Positions 40,882 to 50,300 of a stretch of 64,000 bases of DNA are shown piece after piece. The notes below the pieces were generated by a model. That model had not been told where the DNA came from and did no database searches. It saw nothing but the letters and a program-made list of their open reading frames with translations. The DNA is from Prescottella agglutinans (GTDB lineage: Bacteria; Actinomycetota; Actinomycetes; Mycobacteriales; Mycobacteriaceae): positions 124,001 through 188,000 of the forward strand of contig NZ_RKLP01000003.1 of the NCBI RefSeq assembly GCF_004011865.1, given 5' to 3'. The position numbers and the translations under genes were made by a program. Position 1 is the stretch's first letter. Each line of letters opens with the position of its first letter.

Positions 40882-40928
40882 CTGAAGGGTCCCTTCACAC
40901 GCCGGCAGCGCACGAAGGGACCCTTCAG
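40882..40928. terminator. Inverted repeat with self-palindromic arms between convergent genes
   Basis: CTGAAGGGTCCCTTC (40882-40896) and its exact complement (40914-40928) flank 17 bases. Each arm itself contains a palindrome (GAAGGG-T/A-CCCTTC). Position between the quinone reductase stop and the MFS stop suggests a bidirectional terminator. Confidence 0.65.
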
Positions 40929-40944
40929 CTTCCCCGAGGGGTGA

Positions 40945-42552
40945 TCAGTGCATGCCGACGGCGCCCTCGGTCGGCAGATCGCCCTTCTTGGCGCGGACCA
41001 GGACCATCACCAGCGGGCTGATCACGAGGATGAGCGCGCCCGCCCAGCCGAACGCGTGCGCGTAGCCGGACACCTCGGTGCCGAACACCCAGTCCATGAC
41101 CTTGCCGACGAAGTCCTGCGCGGGCGCCGGCATCGCCGCGATCTGTTCCGGGGTGAGCGGCGTCGCGTCGGCGAGGTCGGTGGGGATCGCCTCCGCCGGG
41201 AAGCCGGGCGGGGGAGTGGGCGCCGGGTTGTCGGCCTGGAACGAGTCCTTGGCCGACGCGTACACCGTGGTGAACAAGGCCGTGCCCAGCGCGCCGCCGA
41301 CCTGCAGCGTCGCGTTCGCCAGCGCGCTGGCGGCGCCGGCGTCGTGGTTGGGGACGCCGAGCAGCGCCAGGTTCTGCATCGGCACCATCAGCAGACCCAG
41401 ACCGAAGCCGAAGATCGCCAGGCCGGGGAACACGTGCGTCCAGTAGGAGGTGTCGACATCGATCTGGGTGAGCAGGAACAGGCCGGCGGCCGCGAGGATC
41501 GGGCCGACGACCATCAGCGGCTTGGGTCCGATGCGGGTGGTGAGCTGCGCCGCGATGGTCGACGCCAGCACGATGAAGCACGCCATCGGCAGCGAGCCGA
41601 CACCCGACATCACCGGGCTCAGTCCCATGACGATCTGCAGGTAGAACGTCAGGTACAGGGTGCCGCCGAGCAGCGCCGAACCCACCAGCGCCGACCCGAT
41701 GAATGCCGCGCCGCGGTCGCGGTGCCACGGAACGCTGAGTGGCAGAAGCGGATTCGTGGACCTCTTCTCCACGAGCACGAACGCGACGAGGGCGACGAGG
41801 CCGATGCCGATGAACAGCAGCGTCTGGGTCTCGAGCCAGCCGTGTTCGGCCTTGGTGAACCCGTACACCAGCGAGCCGAGACCGATGGCGACCAGGACGG
41901 TGCCGGGCAGGTCGTAGCTGGTGTCGCCGTGGGCCTTGGTCTCCTTGACGATCGGGAGCGTCACCGCGATCGCGAACAGCGCGACGGGGACGTTCACCAG
42001 CAGGCACCACCGCCAGTCGACGTACTGCGTCAGCACGCCGCCGAGGAGCAGGCCGATCGCGGCGCCGCCGCCGGAGATCGCGCCGAACACCGCGAAGGCC
42101 TTGGCGCGTTCCTTCTCGCCGACGAACGTGGTCGTCAGGATCGCGAGCGCGGCCGGGGCGAGCAGGGCCGCGAACACACCCTGCCCGGCGCGCGCGGCGA
42201 ACAACTGCATCCCGGTCTGCGCGAAACCGCCGACCGCCGACGCGACCGCGAAGCCGGCCATGCCGACCATGAACGAGCGCTTGCGGCCCCAGAAGTCGGC
42301 GATGCGGCCGCCCAGCAGCAGCAGCGCGCCGAACGCCAGCGCGTAGGCGGTCACCACCCACTGCCGGTCCAGGTTGCTGATGCCCAGTTCCTTCTGGGCG
42401 TCGGGCAGCGCGATGCTCACGATGGTGCCGTCGAGGACGACGGTCAGCTGAGCCAACGCGACGATGCACAGGACGAGCCAGCGCCGATCGTGATTGGGGT
42501 TGTCGTTTGCGGGGGCGTCGGGACGCGCGGTCACCTGGACGTCAGAGGACAT
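40945..42552 (-). CDS. DHA2-family MFS drug/proton antiporter (EmrB/QacA type)
   Basis: 535 residues from ATG 42552, 14 predicted membrane helices. Motif C and family features: VLDGTIVSIALPDAQKELG in helix 1, QWVVTAYALAFGALLLLGGRIADFWGRKR (MFS motif A), APAALAILTTTF, and GAAIGLLLGGVLTQYVDWRWCLLVNVPVA (motif C region). It should expel hydrophobic toxic compounds using the proton gradient. A periplasmic loop near the last helices is rich in Pro and Ala (PAPTPPPGFPAEAIP). The upstream space has a possible operator. Confidence 0.92.
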   Translation of the reverse strand: MSSDVQVTARPDAPANDNPNHDRRWLVLCIVALAQLTVVLDGTIVSIALPDAQKELGISNLDRQWVVTAYALAFGALLLLGGRIADFWGRKRSFMVGMAGFAVASAVGGFAQTGMQLFAARAGQGVFAALLAPAALAILTTTFVGEKERAKAFAVFGAISGGGAAIGLLLGGVLTQYVDWRWCLLVNVPVALFAIAVTLPIVKETKAHGDTSYDLPGTVLVAIGLGSLVYGFTKAEHGWLETQTLLFIGIGLVALVAFVLVEKRSTNPLLPLSVPWHRDRGAAFIGSALVGSALLGGTLYLTFYLQIVMGLSPVMSGVGSLPMACFIVLASTIAAQLTTRIGPKPLMVVGPILAAAGLFLLTQIDVDTSYWTHVFPGLAIFGFGLGLLMVPMQNLALLGVPNHDAGAASALANATLQVGGALGTALFTTVYASAKDSFQADNPAPTPPPGFPAEAIPTDLADATPLTPEQIAAMPAPAQDFVGKVMDWVFGTEVSGYAHAFGWAGALILVISPLVMVLVRAKKGDLPTEGAVGMH

Positions 42553-42881
42553 GCAGTTCCTACGGAATCGGGGGCGCGGACGACTGTCACGGCCGAACAC
42601 GCAGACGCTACCGGCGAGCTGGGCCGAGCGGCAATCGACTCCGTACGGATCGTCGGGATCGTCACACCGGGTGAGCCGGGGCTTGTCATCAGCGGTGGAG
42701 TGTGAGCAAGCAGAACTGCGGCCGCGATCGTCGGTCACTCTCGGGTGTGGAAGCGAATTTCGCTACGGAATCTGCCGTCCTGTCGTCGATACTTCTGTGT
42801 TGTGCATCGAATACCGTTGATCAACATCGGTATTCGATCGATCCGCCGGAACGCGATCTCCGGACCGCGAGCCGTCGGCGC
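42553..42881. other. Intergenic region with a nested palindrome at 42806-42838
   Basis: No gene is supportable here. The notable feature is ATCGAATACCG (42806-42816) and its perfect complement (42828-42838) around TTGATCAACAT, which itself contains the palindrome TTGATCAA. It is AT-richer than its surroundings. It lies 44 bp downstream of the DUF1876 stop and about 255 bp upstream of the MFS start, so it could be a terminator or an operator. Confidence 0.55.
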
Positions 42882-43145
42882 CTACTCGCTCAGATGCGCG
42901 GGTGTGTGGGTGACGCCCTCGATGTCGCCCACCGTTGCTTCGATCAGCTGATGCGTCAGGTCTGCCAGGGCGCGCGCCGTCGCAAGCTCGTCACCGATCC
43001 CCGGAACGTTCCGGTCCAGGGGGTTGCGTCGGGCCAGTCCGACCCCGACCATCGTCGTTTCCTTGGTGTGCAGGCGTGCCGTCGAGCGAGTGCGGCTCTC
43101 GTGCTCGTCGATGGTGATGTCCACGTTCCACTGCTTCGTGTCCAT
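42882..43145 (-). CDS. DUF1876 family protein
   Basis: 87 residues from ATG 43145. The family pattern is complete: [53 protein letters not shown] and the C-terminal helix [17 protein letters not shown]1876 proteins have a double-stranded-RNA-binding-like fold and are found in actinobacteria, where several respond to hypoxia or stationary phase. Next to an alarmone synthetase on the same strand. Biochemical role unknown. Confidence 0.9.
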   Translation of the reverse strand: MDTKQWNVDITIDEHESRTRSTARLHTKETTMVGVGLARRNPLDRNVPGIGDELATARALADLTHQLIEATVGDIEGVTHTPAHLSE

Positions 43146-43385
43146 GCCCGAGCTCCTCTCCGTCCGTTCCCGGCGAAGTACCCTCGCCGAGGCGTACACG
43201 ACTAAGTCAACCGCCTCCGGATCCGATGCGGTAGGGCCATGCGGCCCCACGCCTCCACGACGCCCATCCGGCCGCGGTCGGTCAACCGTCTCGACGATCG
43301 GCCGACTGCGGTGCCCGTGCTCGGAGGCATCCGGACAGCGCTGTCGCGCAAACGATTGCATTCTTGCCTGGCGTTCGGACGCGCT

Positions 43386-44087
43386 CTACTCCGGCAGCCG
43401 CATCCTCAACGCGTCGAGCAGTTGCGGGGGGAGTGTCACCTCGGGTGCGTCGTCGGCCACGCCCGGCCGCGCCTTGATCTTGGCGAACTCGTCGTTGAGT
43501 CGCTCCATCTTCACGTCCAGTCGGTGCGCGGTCTCCGCGGCCTCGGTGAGCTCGGCCAGCAGTTCGTCCGGCACCTCCCGATTGAACTTGTAGTAGATCT
43601 TGTGCTCGAGGCTGGCCCAGAAATCCATTGCGATGGTGCGGATCTGGAGTTCGATCGGCACCCGCTGCACGCGGTCGCTGAGGTATACGGGCACCTCGAC
43701 GATCAGGTGCAGGCTCTTGTAGCCGTTCGGTTTCGGGTTCGCGATGTAGTCCTCGACCTCGCGGACCTCGATGTCCGGCTGGCTCGTGATCATCTCGGCG
43801 ATGCGGTAGGTATCGGAGATGAAGCTGCACGTGATCCGCACCCCGGCGATGTCGAGGATCTGCTCGCTGACGTCGTCGAGGGTGAGGGGACAGCCGATGC
43901 GGTGCGCCTTGCGGAGGATGCTCTCCGGCGACTTCAGTCGGGAGGCCACGTGCTCGATCGGGCTGTAGAGGTTGATGTGCGTGAACTCGTCCTTGAGGAT
44001 GTTCACCTTCGTCAGCAGCTGAGTGATTCCGAACCGGTACGACATCATGAAACGGGAGAAATCGGTTCGAAGTTGCTCAGGGTCCAC
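43386..44087 (-). CDS. Small alarmone synthetase (RelA/SpoT domain only)
   Basis: 233 residues from GTG 44087. Only the (p)ppGpp synthetase domain is present: VASRLKSPESILRKAHR, DIAGVRITCSFISDTYRI, NPKPNGYKSLHLIVEVPVYL and VPIELQIRTIAMDFWASLEHKIYYKF. There is no HD hydrolase, TGS or ACT domain, so it belongs to the RelQ/YjbM-like small synthetases that tetramerise and make alarmones independently of ribosome stalling. Its own promoter probably lies in the short space before the CMD-like gene. Confidence 0.92.
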   Translation of the reverse strand: MDPEQLRTDFSRFMMSYRFGITQLLTKVNILKDEFTHINLYSPIEHVASRLKSPESILRKAHRIGCPLTLDDVSEQILDIAGVRITCSFISDTYRIAEMITSQPDIEVREVEDYIANPKPNGYKSLHLIVEVPVYLSDRVQRVPIELQIRTIAMDFWASLEHKIYYKFNREVPDELLAELTEAAETAHRLDVKMERLNDEFAKIKARPGVADDAPEVTLPPQLLDALRMRLPE

Positions 44088-44114
44088 GGCCTCCAGTGTG
44101 CCACCGCTTCCTGA

Positions 44115-44717
44115 TCAGAAGTCGGACCGGATTCTCAGGGTCCCGATCGTGGTGGCCAGACCGTCGTACTGCGTGACCAGCAGACAGAACTCGACCAGGC
44201 GACGGTCGTCGAGGTGCGCGGCGAGTGTCGACCACGTCACATCGTCGATGTCGTCGGTCCTGACCAACTGGTCCGTCGCCGCCATCATGGCCCGGTGCCG
44301 GGGGCTCCAGTCGGGATGATCGGGACCGGTCAGCACACGGTCGAGGATCTGCGCCGTCACGCCGGCCCGGCGCCCGAGCCGGACGTGGTGCTCCATCTCG
44401 TACCGGCACTCGCGCAGGTGCGCGACGCGCAGGACGACCAGTTCGATCTCGAATCGGGACAGTTTGGTGCCGGGCAGCAGCATCAGCACACCCGAGTAGT
44501 GGAGCCAGCCGCGGAACAGTCCGCCGGTTCGTCCCAGGGTGCTGAACAGCTGCGCGTCCCTGGTGCGGGAGCCGAGCGACAGCACCCGCCACGCGGCCCA
44601 GTTGACCGGTCCGAGCTCCTTCAACCGTCCCGGCGTGACCCGCGCCTCGGTTCCGTTTCCGGTCTTCTCGTCGTGTGCGGTCAACTCGGACTCCACCCAT
44701 CCGTTCGTTCCGGTCAT
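44115..44717 (-). CDS. Carboxymuconolactone decarboxylase/AhpD-like family protein
   Basis: 200 residues from ATG 44717. The fold signature is LSRFEIELVVLRVAHLRECRYEMEHHVRLGRRAGVT, where Glu, Cys and the His pair line the active site, followed by LDRVLTGPDHPDWSPRHRAMMAATDQLV. AhpD-like members use CxxC; here a single Cys and a GluHisHis pattern are seen, nearer to carboxymuconolactone decarboxylase-type proteins of unknown role. Upstream of the alarmone synthetase by 27 bp on the same strand, perhaps co-transcribed. Confidence 0.85.
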   Translation of the reverse strand: MTGTNGWVESELTAHDEKTGNGTEARVTPGRLKELGPVNWAAWRVLSLGSRTRDAQLFSTLGRTGGLFRGWLHYSGVLMLLPGTKLSRFEIELVVLRVAHLRECRYEMEHHVRLGRRAGVTAQILDRVLTGPDHPDWSPRHRAMMAATDQLVRTDDIDDVTWSTLAAHLDDRRLVEFCLLVTQYDGLATTIGTLRIRSDF

Positions 44718-44870
44718 CGAGACTGCGCCACCCTCGGCTACCGAGCGGTAGGAGGGACGCTAACATCGCCCGTCGGATCTGTCGGGGAAAGCGGGAGTCC
44801 GTGTAGCTGCGACCGGCAGTGAACAATCGTTGGATCGGTTTACGGCAGGCACGAGCAGGGGAGTCCCCAG

Positions 44871-45614
44871 GTGGTATCGACCCGGCGAGAAGAAATTCTG
44901 TTCCACGCCGCGAAGTTGTTCAGCGAAAAGGGTGTCGCAGGGACCACCGTGCGGGACATCGCCGACGAGGTCGGCATCCTGTCCGGCAGCCTCTATCACT
45001 ACTTCGGATCCAAGGACGCCATCGTCTTCGAGATTGTGATCGCCTACGTCGACGACCTCAACGAGCGCTACGAGGCAGCGCTGGTTCCGGGGGAATCCGG
45101 CCGCCAGCGCCTCGACCGGATGGTCGCGGTCTCGATCGACACGGCCGTCGACCATCCCTTCGCGACCGAGATCTATCTGAACGAGAGCGCGCTCGGGGCT
45201 CGGTTCGGGGACGGGCGGATAGAGAAGGCGGTGCGCCGCGCCAACGACTACTGGGCCGACGCGATCGACGGCGGGGTCGCATCGGGCGAGTTCCGCGGTG
45301 ACCTCGATCCCCGGCAGTTCCACCGCATGCTCCGCGAGTCGGTGTGGTCCACCGTGCGCTTCAACCGCGCGACGCTCGCCGCTGACGCGGATCGCCTGCG
45401 TCACGACCTGATCGCCGTGTTCCTCGACGGTGCGACCGGCGGGCGGGTGAGGTCGGCACCGACCCCGGTGGCGTCGTCGCCCGCACCGGTACCGACCGAC
45501 GGGAGCGGGGACGCCGGGGACGTTTCGGAGATCGCCGAGCTGCGTCGTGACGTCTGCGAACTCAAGGAGGCGATCCGTGAACTGCGGGCGCTCCGCGAGG
45601 CGCGCGACGGCTGA
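44871..45614 (+). CDS. TetR-family regulator with a C-terminal coiled coil
   Basis: 247 residues from GTG 44871. N-terminal HTH: REEILFHAAKLFSEKGVAGTTVRDIADEVGILSGSLYHYFGSKDAIV. The ligand domain has TAVDHPFATEIYLNES. An unusual tail of about 50 residues contains a Pro/Ala linker and a predicted coiled coil (ISEIAELRRDVCELKEAIRELRALREA), like some acyl-CoA-responsive TetR proteins of rhodococci. The next gene, an acyl-CoA ligase, has a palindrome in its promoter, so this is its likely regulator. Confidence 0.88.
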   Translation: MVSTRREEILFHAAKLFSEKGVAGTTVRDIADEVGILSGSLYHYFGSKDAIVFEIVIAYVDDLNERYEAALVPGESGRQRLDRMVAVSIDTAVDHPFATEIYLNESALGARFGDGRIEKAVRRANDYWADAIDGGVASGEFRGDLDPRQFHRMLRESVWSTVRFNRATLAADADRLRHDLIAVFLDGATGGRVRSAPTPVASSPAPVPTDGSGDAGDVSEIAELRRDVCELKEAIRELRALREARDG

Positions 45615-45694
45615 TCGCCGTGGCCGCCGTCGCCCGGCATCCGCGTTGACTCGAGGTGTGACCGGGGGCATACTCCGGCGAGGACATGGTCAAT

Positions 45695-45708
45695 CAAGCA
45701 ATTGCTTG
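45695..45708. promoter_or_regulatory. CAAGCA-N2-TGCTTG palindrome before the acyl-CoA ligase
   Basis: CAAGCAATTGCTTG is a perfect 14-bp palindrome 39 bp upstream of the ligase start and 81 bp after the TetR stop. The same arms occur at 59634-59647 upstream of aceA. It is a probable TetR-type operator. Confidence 0.7.
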
Positions 45709-45746
45709 GTTCGCCACGGGCGGACGGTGCGAGACAGGAGTCGGTT

Positions 45747-47393
45747 GTGGGGATCGGAGGCAGCGCCGCGGCGGGGGCGCTCGACATCGCGGTGGGCGAC
45801 TTCGCCACCGCACCCGAGAAGTTCACCGACCTGAGCGTCAGCGAGATGGTGCGGCACTGGGCACTCACCGTGCCCGACCGGACGGCGTTCGTCACCCCGG
45901 ACGCGCGGGTCTCGTGGGCCGAGTACGACGCGGCCGCCGACCGGATCGCCTCCGCGCTGGCCGCGCTGGGTGAGAGCGAACCCGACGCCGTCGCGCTGTA
46001 CCTGCCGGACACGATGATCTTCCACGCCGCGCTGTGTGCCGCGTACCGGACGGGCCGCATCGCCGTCGGTATCGGATCCCGGTCGGGTGGGCGGGAAGTG
46101 GCGCACCTGATGAGCCGCGCCGGCGCCCGCACGCTGATCACCACGCGGAGTCTGCGCGGGGAGGACACCGCCGCCCTGGTCGCGGAACTGCGCGCACGCG
46201 ACGACGGCCCCACGTACGTGCTCTACGTCGACGACCGTGGATCGGTGACCGTCGAGGACGCGGGTGGACGGTCGGTACCCGTCACCGAGCGCCGGTTCGA
46301 CGCCACCAGTCCACGTTTCGGCATCGGCGACGTGTCCATGCTCAATTCCACGTCGGGCACCACCGGCCTGCCCAAGCTGGTGACCCAGACCGAGTACCGG
46401 TGGATCGCGTTCTCGTCGGTGGCCGTCCGCGCCGGACGCATCACCGGTGACGACGTCTTCCTCGGCGCGGTGCCGGCCCCGTTCGGCTTCGGGCTGTGGA
46501 CCGCGCACTTCCTGCCCGCGTTCCTCGGCGCACCCACCGTGGTGCTCGACCGGTTCAGCACCGACACCATGATCGACCTGCTCGAGCGCGAGCGGGTGAC
46601 GGTACTGCACTGCGTCAGTACCCAGTTCAAGATGCTGCTGCGGTCCGACCGTGCCCGCACCGCCGACCTGACCGCCCTGCGCGCGATGTTCACCGGGGGC
46701 GAGGCCGTGCCGTACTCGGAGGCCCTCGAGTTCGAGGGACGCACCGGCGCCGCGGTGCTGCAGTTCTACGGGTCCAACGAGACCGGCGCGGTGAGCGTCA
46801 CCACCGTCGACGACGACCCCGACACCCGGTTGCGCACGTGCGGTCACCTTCTCGAGAACATGCGTGTGCGCGTGTTCGACGACACCGGCGCCGAGGTGGT
46901 CGGCGACGAGCGGCGCGGTCAGCCCGGTGTGAACGGCCCGCTCATGTGCCACGGCTACTGGGACGACGAGGCCGCGAACGCCGAACTGTGCACCGACGAC
47001 GGCTGGATGTTGCTGGGCGACATCGTCGAGATCGACGCCGCCGGCCGGGTCCGTGTCGTGGGACGCAAGGCGGACATCATCATTCGCGGTGGCAAGAACA
47101 TCTCGGCCGTCGAGGTCGAGGAGTTCGTGCGCGCCCACCCGGCGGTCGCGCTGGTCGCGGTCGTCGGCGTCCGCGACGAACTGTTCGGCGAGAAGGTGTG
47201 CGCCGTCGTCGTCACCGCGGACGGTGCGGAACTCACCGCGCCCGAACTGTCGGCTTGGCTCGCCGAGCAGGGCGTCACCCGCGAGTACATCCCGGAACAC
47301 GTCCTCACCGTCGACGAACTCCCCCTGGCGCCCGGTGGGAAGGTCGCCAAGGGGTCGGTCCGGGTGCTCGCCGAGGTTCGCCTCAGCCGATGA
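45747..47393 (+). CDS. AMP-dependent acyl-CoA synthetase/ligase
   Basis: Activates a carboxylic acid as an acyl-adenylate and then a CoA thioester. 548 residues from GTG 45747, with AGGAG at 45736-45740. Motifs: MLNSTSGTTGLPKLVTQT (P-loop-like), GGEAVPYSEAL, LQFYGSNETGAVS, DGWMLLGDIVEIDAAGRVRVVGRKADIIIRGGKNISAVEVEE and the catalytic Lys in LPLAPGGKVAKGS. The substrate is not readable; a fatty, aromatic or steroid-side-chain acid is possible. Its last 11 bases overlap the convergent urea carboxylase gene. Confidence 0.9.
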   Translation: MGIGGSAAAGALDIAVGDFATAPEKFTDLSVSEMVRHWALTVPDRTAFVTPDARVSWAEYDAAADRIASALAALGESEPDAVALYLPDTMIFHAALCAAYRTGRIAVGIGSRSGGREVAHLMSRAGARTLITTRSLRGEDTAALVAELRARDDGPTYVLYVDDRGSVTVEDAGGRSVPVTERRFDATSPRFGIGDVSMLNSTSGTTGLPKLVTQTEYRWIAFSSVAVRAGRITGDDVFLGAVPAPFGFGLWTAHFLPAFLGAPTVVLDRFSTDTMIDLLERERVTVLHCVSTQFKMLLRSDRARTADLTALRAMFTGGEAVPYSEALEFEGRTGAAVLQFYGSNETGAVSVTTVDDDPDTRLRTCGHLLENMRVRVFDDTGAEVVGDERRGQPGVNGPLMCHGYWDDEAANAELCTDDGWMLLGDIVEIDAAGRVRVVGRKADIIIRGGKNISAVEVEEFVRAHPAVALVAVVGVRDELFGEKVCAVVVTADGAELTAPELSAWLAEQGVTREYIPEHVLTVDELPLAPGGKVAKGSVRVLAEVRLSR

Positions 47394-50300
47394 CGGCCAG
47401 CGGGGTTCCTGGCGCCACCTTGGCGCCCGGCTCCGCGAGGACCTGCAGCACGGTCCCCGACCCGGGGCAGGGGACCGGCATCTCCAGCTTCATCGCCTCC
47501 AGGATCACCGCGGGATCACCGGCCGAGACCCGCTGTCCGGGTTCGAGTTCCACGCGCCACACGTTGCCGACCATGGGCGCCTCGATCACCACCGCGCCCG
47601 GGGGGACGTCCAGGGTCGCGGGTTCGACGTCGAGGGTGGGCGCGGTCTCGGTCCGGTCGAACTCGCCGGCCGCGTGCCACGCCTGCTTCTCGGCCTCGAA
47701 CGCTGCGGTCTGCCGTTCCTCGAACGCCGCGATCGAGGCGGCGTTCGCGGCGAGGAACCGCAGGTGGTCGGCGAGCGCGAATGTGCCCTCGCTGACGTCG
47801 ACGCCGAGTCGGCCCGCACGGGACTCCGCCCGCGCCTCCTCGAGTTGTTCGGGAGTCACCGGCTCCCACACGATCCGGTCGAAGAACCGGAACAGCCACG
47901 GCTTGCCCGCCTCGAACGGTGGCCGCTGTCGGTAGCCCGACCAGATCGGCACGGTGCGTCCGACCAACTGGTAACCCCCGGGCGACTCCATTCCGTACAC
48001 GCACAGGTACTTGCCGCCGATGCCCACCGCGTCCGACGGCGTCCACGTGCGCGCCGGGTTGTACTTCGTGGTGACCAGTCGGTGTCGTGGATCGAGCGGA
48101 ACCGCCAGCGGAGCACCGAGATACACGTCGCCCAGGCCCAGGACGAGGTACTCGGCCTCGAACACGGTGTCGCGGACGTCGTCGACGCTGCCCAGTCCGT
48201 TGATGCGGCGGATGAACTCGGTGTTCGACGGCAGCCACGGCGCGGTGTCGCGCACGCCGCTGCGATACCGGTCCAGGGCGTCGGAGATCGACGGGTCGTC
48301 GAACGACAGCGGCAGGCGGATGGTCCGGCTCGGGACGACGAGGTCGTGCGTCGCGGGCAGATCCTCCTCGAGTTCCTGCAGCAGCCCGAGCAGGCGCCGC
48401 TGCGGCAGGACGTCCGGGTCGAAGTGCAGGTGCAGCGACCGCACGCCGGGGGTCACGTCCACCAGGCCGGACACCTTCAGCTGTGCGAGCGCCTCCGACA
48501 GCGCGTGCACCCGCATCCGCAGGCCCAGGTCGAGCGCCATCGGCCCGTACTCGACGAGGATGTTGTCGTCGCCCCCGCGCAGGTACGCCACCGCCGGCCG
48601 GTCGCCGCCGGCGTCGACGCTGCCGAGCATGCCGCCGTCACCGCGCGACACCCGCACCGCCGGAACGTCCTTCGCGCGGTCGACGTCGGATCGGCGCAGC
48701 GTGTCGGCGTCGGTGTCCGGCACGGGAACGAACCGGACCGCGTCGCCCGGGCGGATCTGGCCCATCTTCCAGCGGTGCCCGCTCACCACCGTGAGCGGGC
48801 AGGCGAACCCGCCCAGACTCGGGCCGTCGGGACCCAGCAGGATCGGGGTGTCGCCCGAGACGTTCAGCGCCCCCACGCTGTACGGGTTGTCGTGCAGGTT
48901 CGACGGGTGCAGTCCGGCTTCGCCACCGTCGGGCCGCGACCACGTCGGCTTGGGGCCGTCGAGGCGGATGCCGGTGCGGTTGGCGTGGCTCGCCGTGGTC
49001 CAGGTGGTGTCGTAGAACTGCGTCATGTCGGCGTCGGTGAAGTACGACGGCGCCGGTTGCGGGCCCTCCGCGACCGCGAGATGCCATGTGTGGGTGAATT
49101 CGGGGCGGGCGTCGGCGGGGACGGGCGCGGGATCGCCCTGCGCCTCGGTCTCCGGCAGTATTCCGAGCACGTCGCCGGTCGCGACGGCCTTGCCGGTCAC
49201 GCCGCCGAACCCGCCGAGCGTGAACGTCGAAGCGCTGCCGTGGAACAGGGGCACGTCCAGGCCGCCGCGCACCGCGAGACAGGTGCGCAGTCCGGCGTCG
49301 ACGGGGGAGCCGATGTCGAGGACGCCGCCCGCGGCCACCTCGATCGGCTCCCACATCGGAACGGCGAGACCGTCGACGGTGACCGGGACGTCGGCACCGG
49401 TCACGCACACCACCGTGGGCGTCGAGAACTCCAGCCGCGGACCCTGCAGTGTGCACTCGAGTCCGGGCGCGCCGACGGGATTGCCGACCGCGGTGTTGGC
49501 GAGCCGGAACGACAGGTCGTCCATCGGCCCGGACGGGGGAATGCCGACCTCCCACAGCCCGATCCGGCCCGGCAGGTCCTGCACCGTCGTCATGGTGCCG
49601 GCCCGCAGTACGTCGATCCGCGGCCCGGTGGCCGGGATGTCGGCGAGCGACGACGTCGTGTGCTCGGCGAGTGGCTGTGCGCAGATGTGCCGCAGCTGAG
49701 GAAGATTGGTCTGCACACCGTAGAGGTGGGTGTCGGCCAGGGCCCCGCCCAGACTCGCCAGCGCCTCGTCCCGGGTCGCGCCGCGGGTGACGATCTTCGC
49801 GAGCATCGGATCGTAGTGCGCGCTCACCTCGGTGCCGGTGTCCACCCAGGTCTCCACCCGGGCATCCGGCGGGAACTGCACGGCGGTGAGGGTGCCGGCG
49901 CTCGGCCGGTAGTCGCGGCCCGGGTCCTCGGCGTACACGCGCGCCTCGACGGCGTGCCCGGTGACCGCGGGGCCCGAGTCGGGCAGGCCGTCGAGCATCG
50001 ACGCGTCCCCGCCCGCCAGTCGCAGCATCCACGCCACCAGATCGACACCGGTCACCTCCTCGGTCACCGGGTGCTCCACCTGCAGACGAGTGTTCATCTC
50101 GAGGAACGACGCCTCGCCGCGGTCCACGTCGTACACGAACTCGACGGTGCCCGCCGACCGGTAGTCCACCGACGACGCCAGACTCCGCGAGGCGGCGAGC
50201 AACTGCTCGACGACCGCGTCGGAGAGGCCGGTCGCCGGCGCCTCCTCGACCACCTTCTGGTTGCGACGCTGCAGCGAGCAGTCGCGCGTCCCGAGGCTGA

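Noticed and set aside
45695-45708. KstR2 cholesterol-regulon operator
   Set aside because: The KstR2 consensus has CAAG and CTTG two bases apart; here they are six apart, so the site belongs to another regulator.
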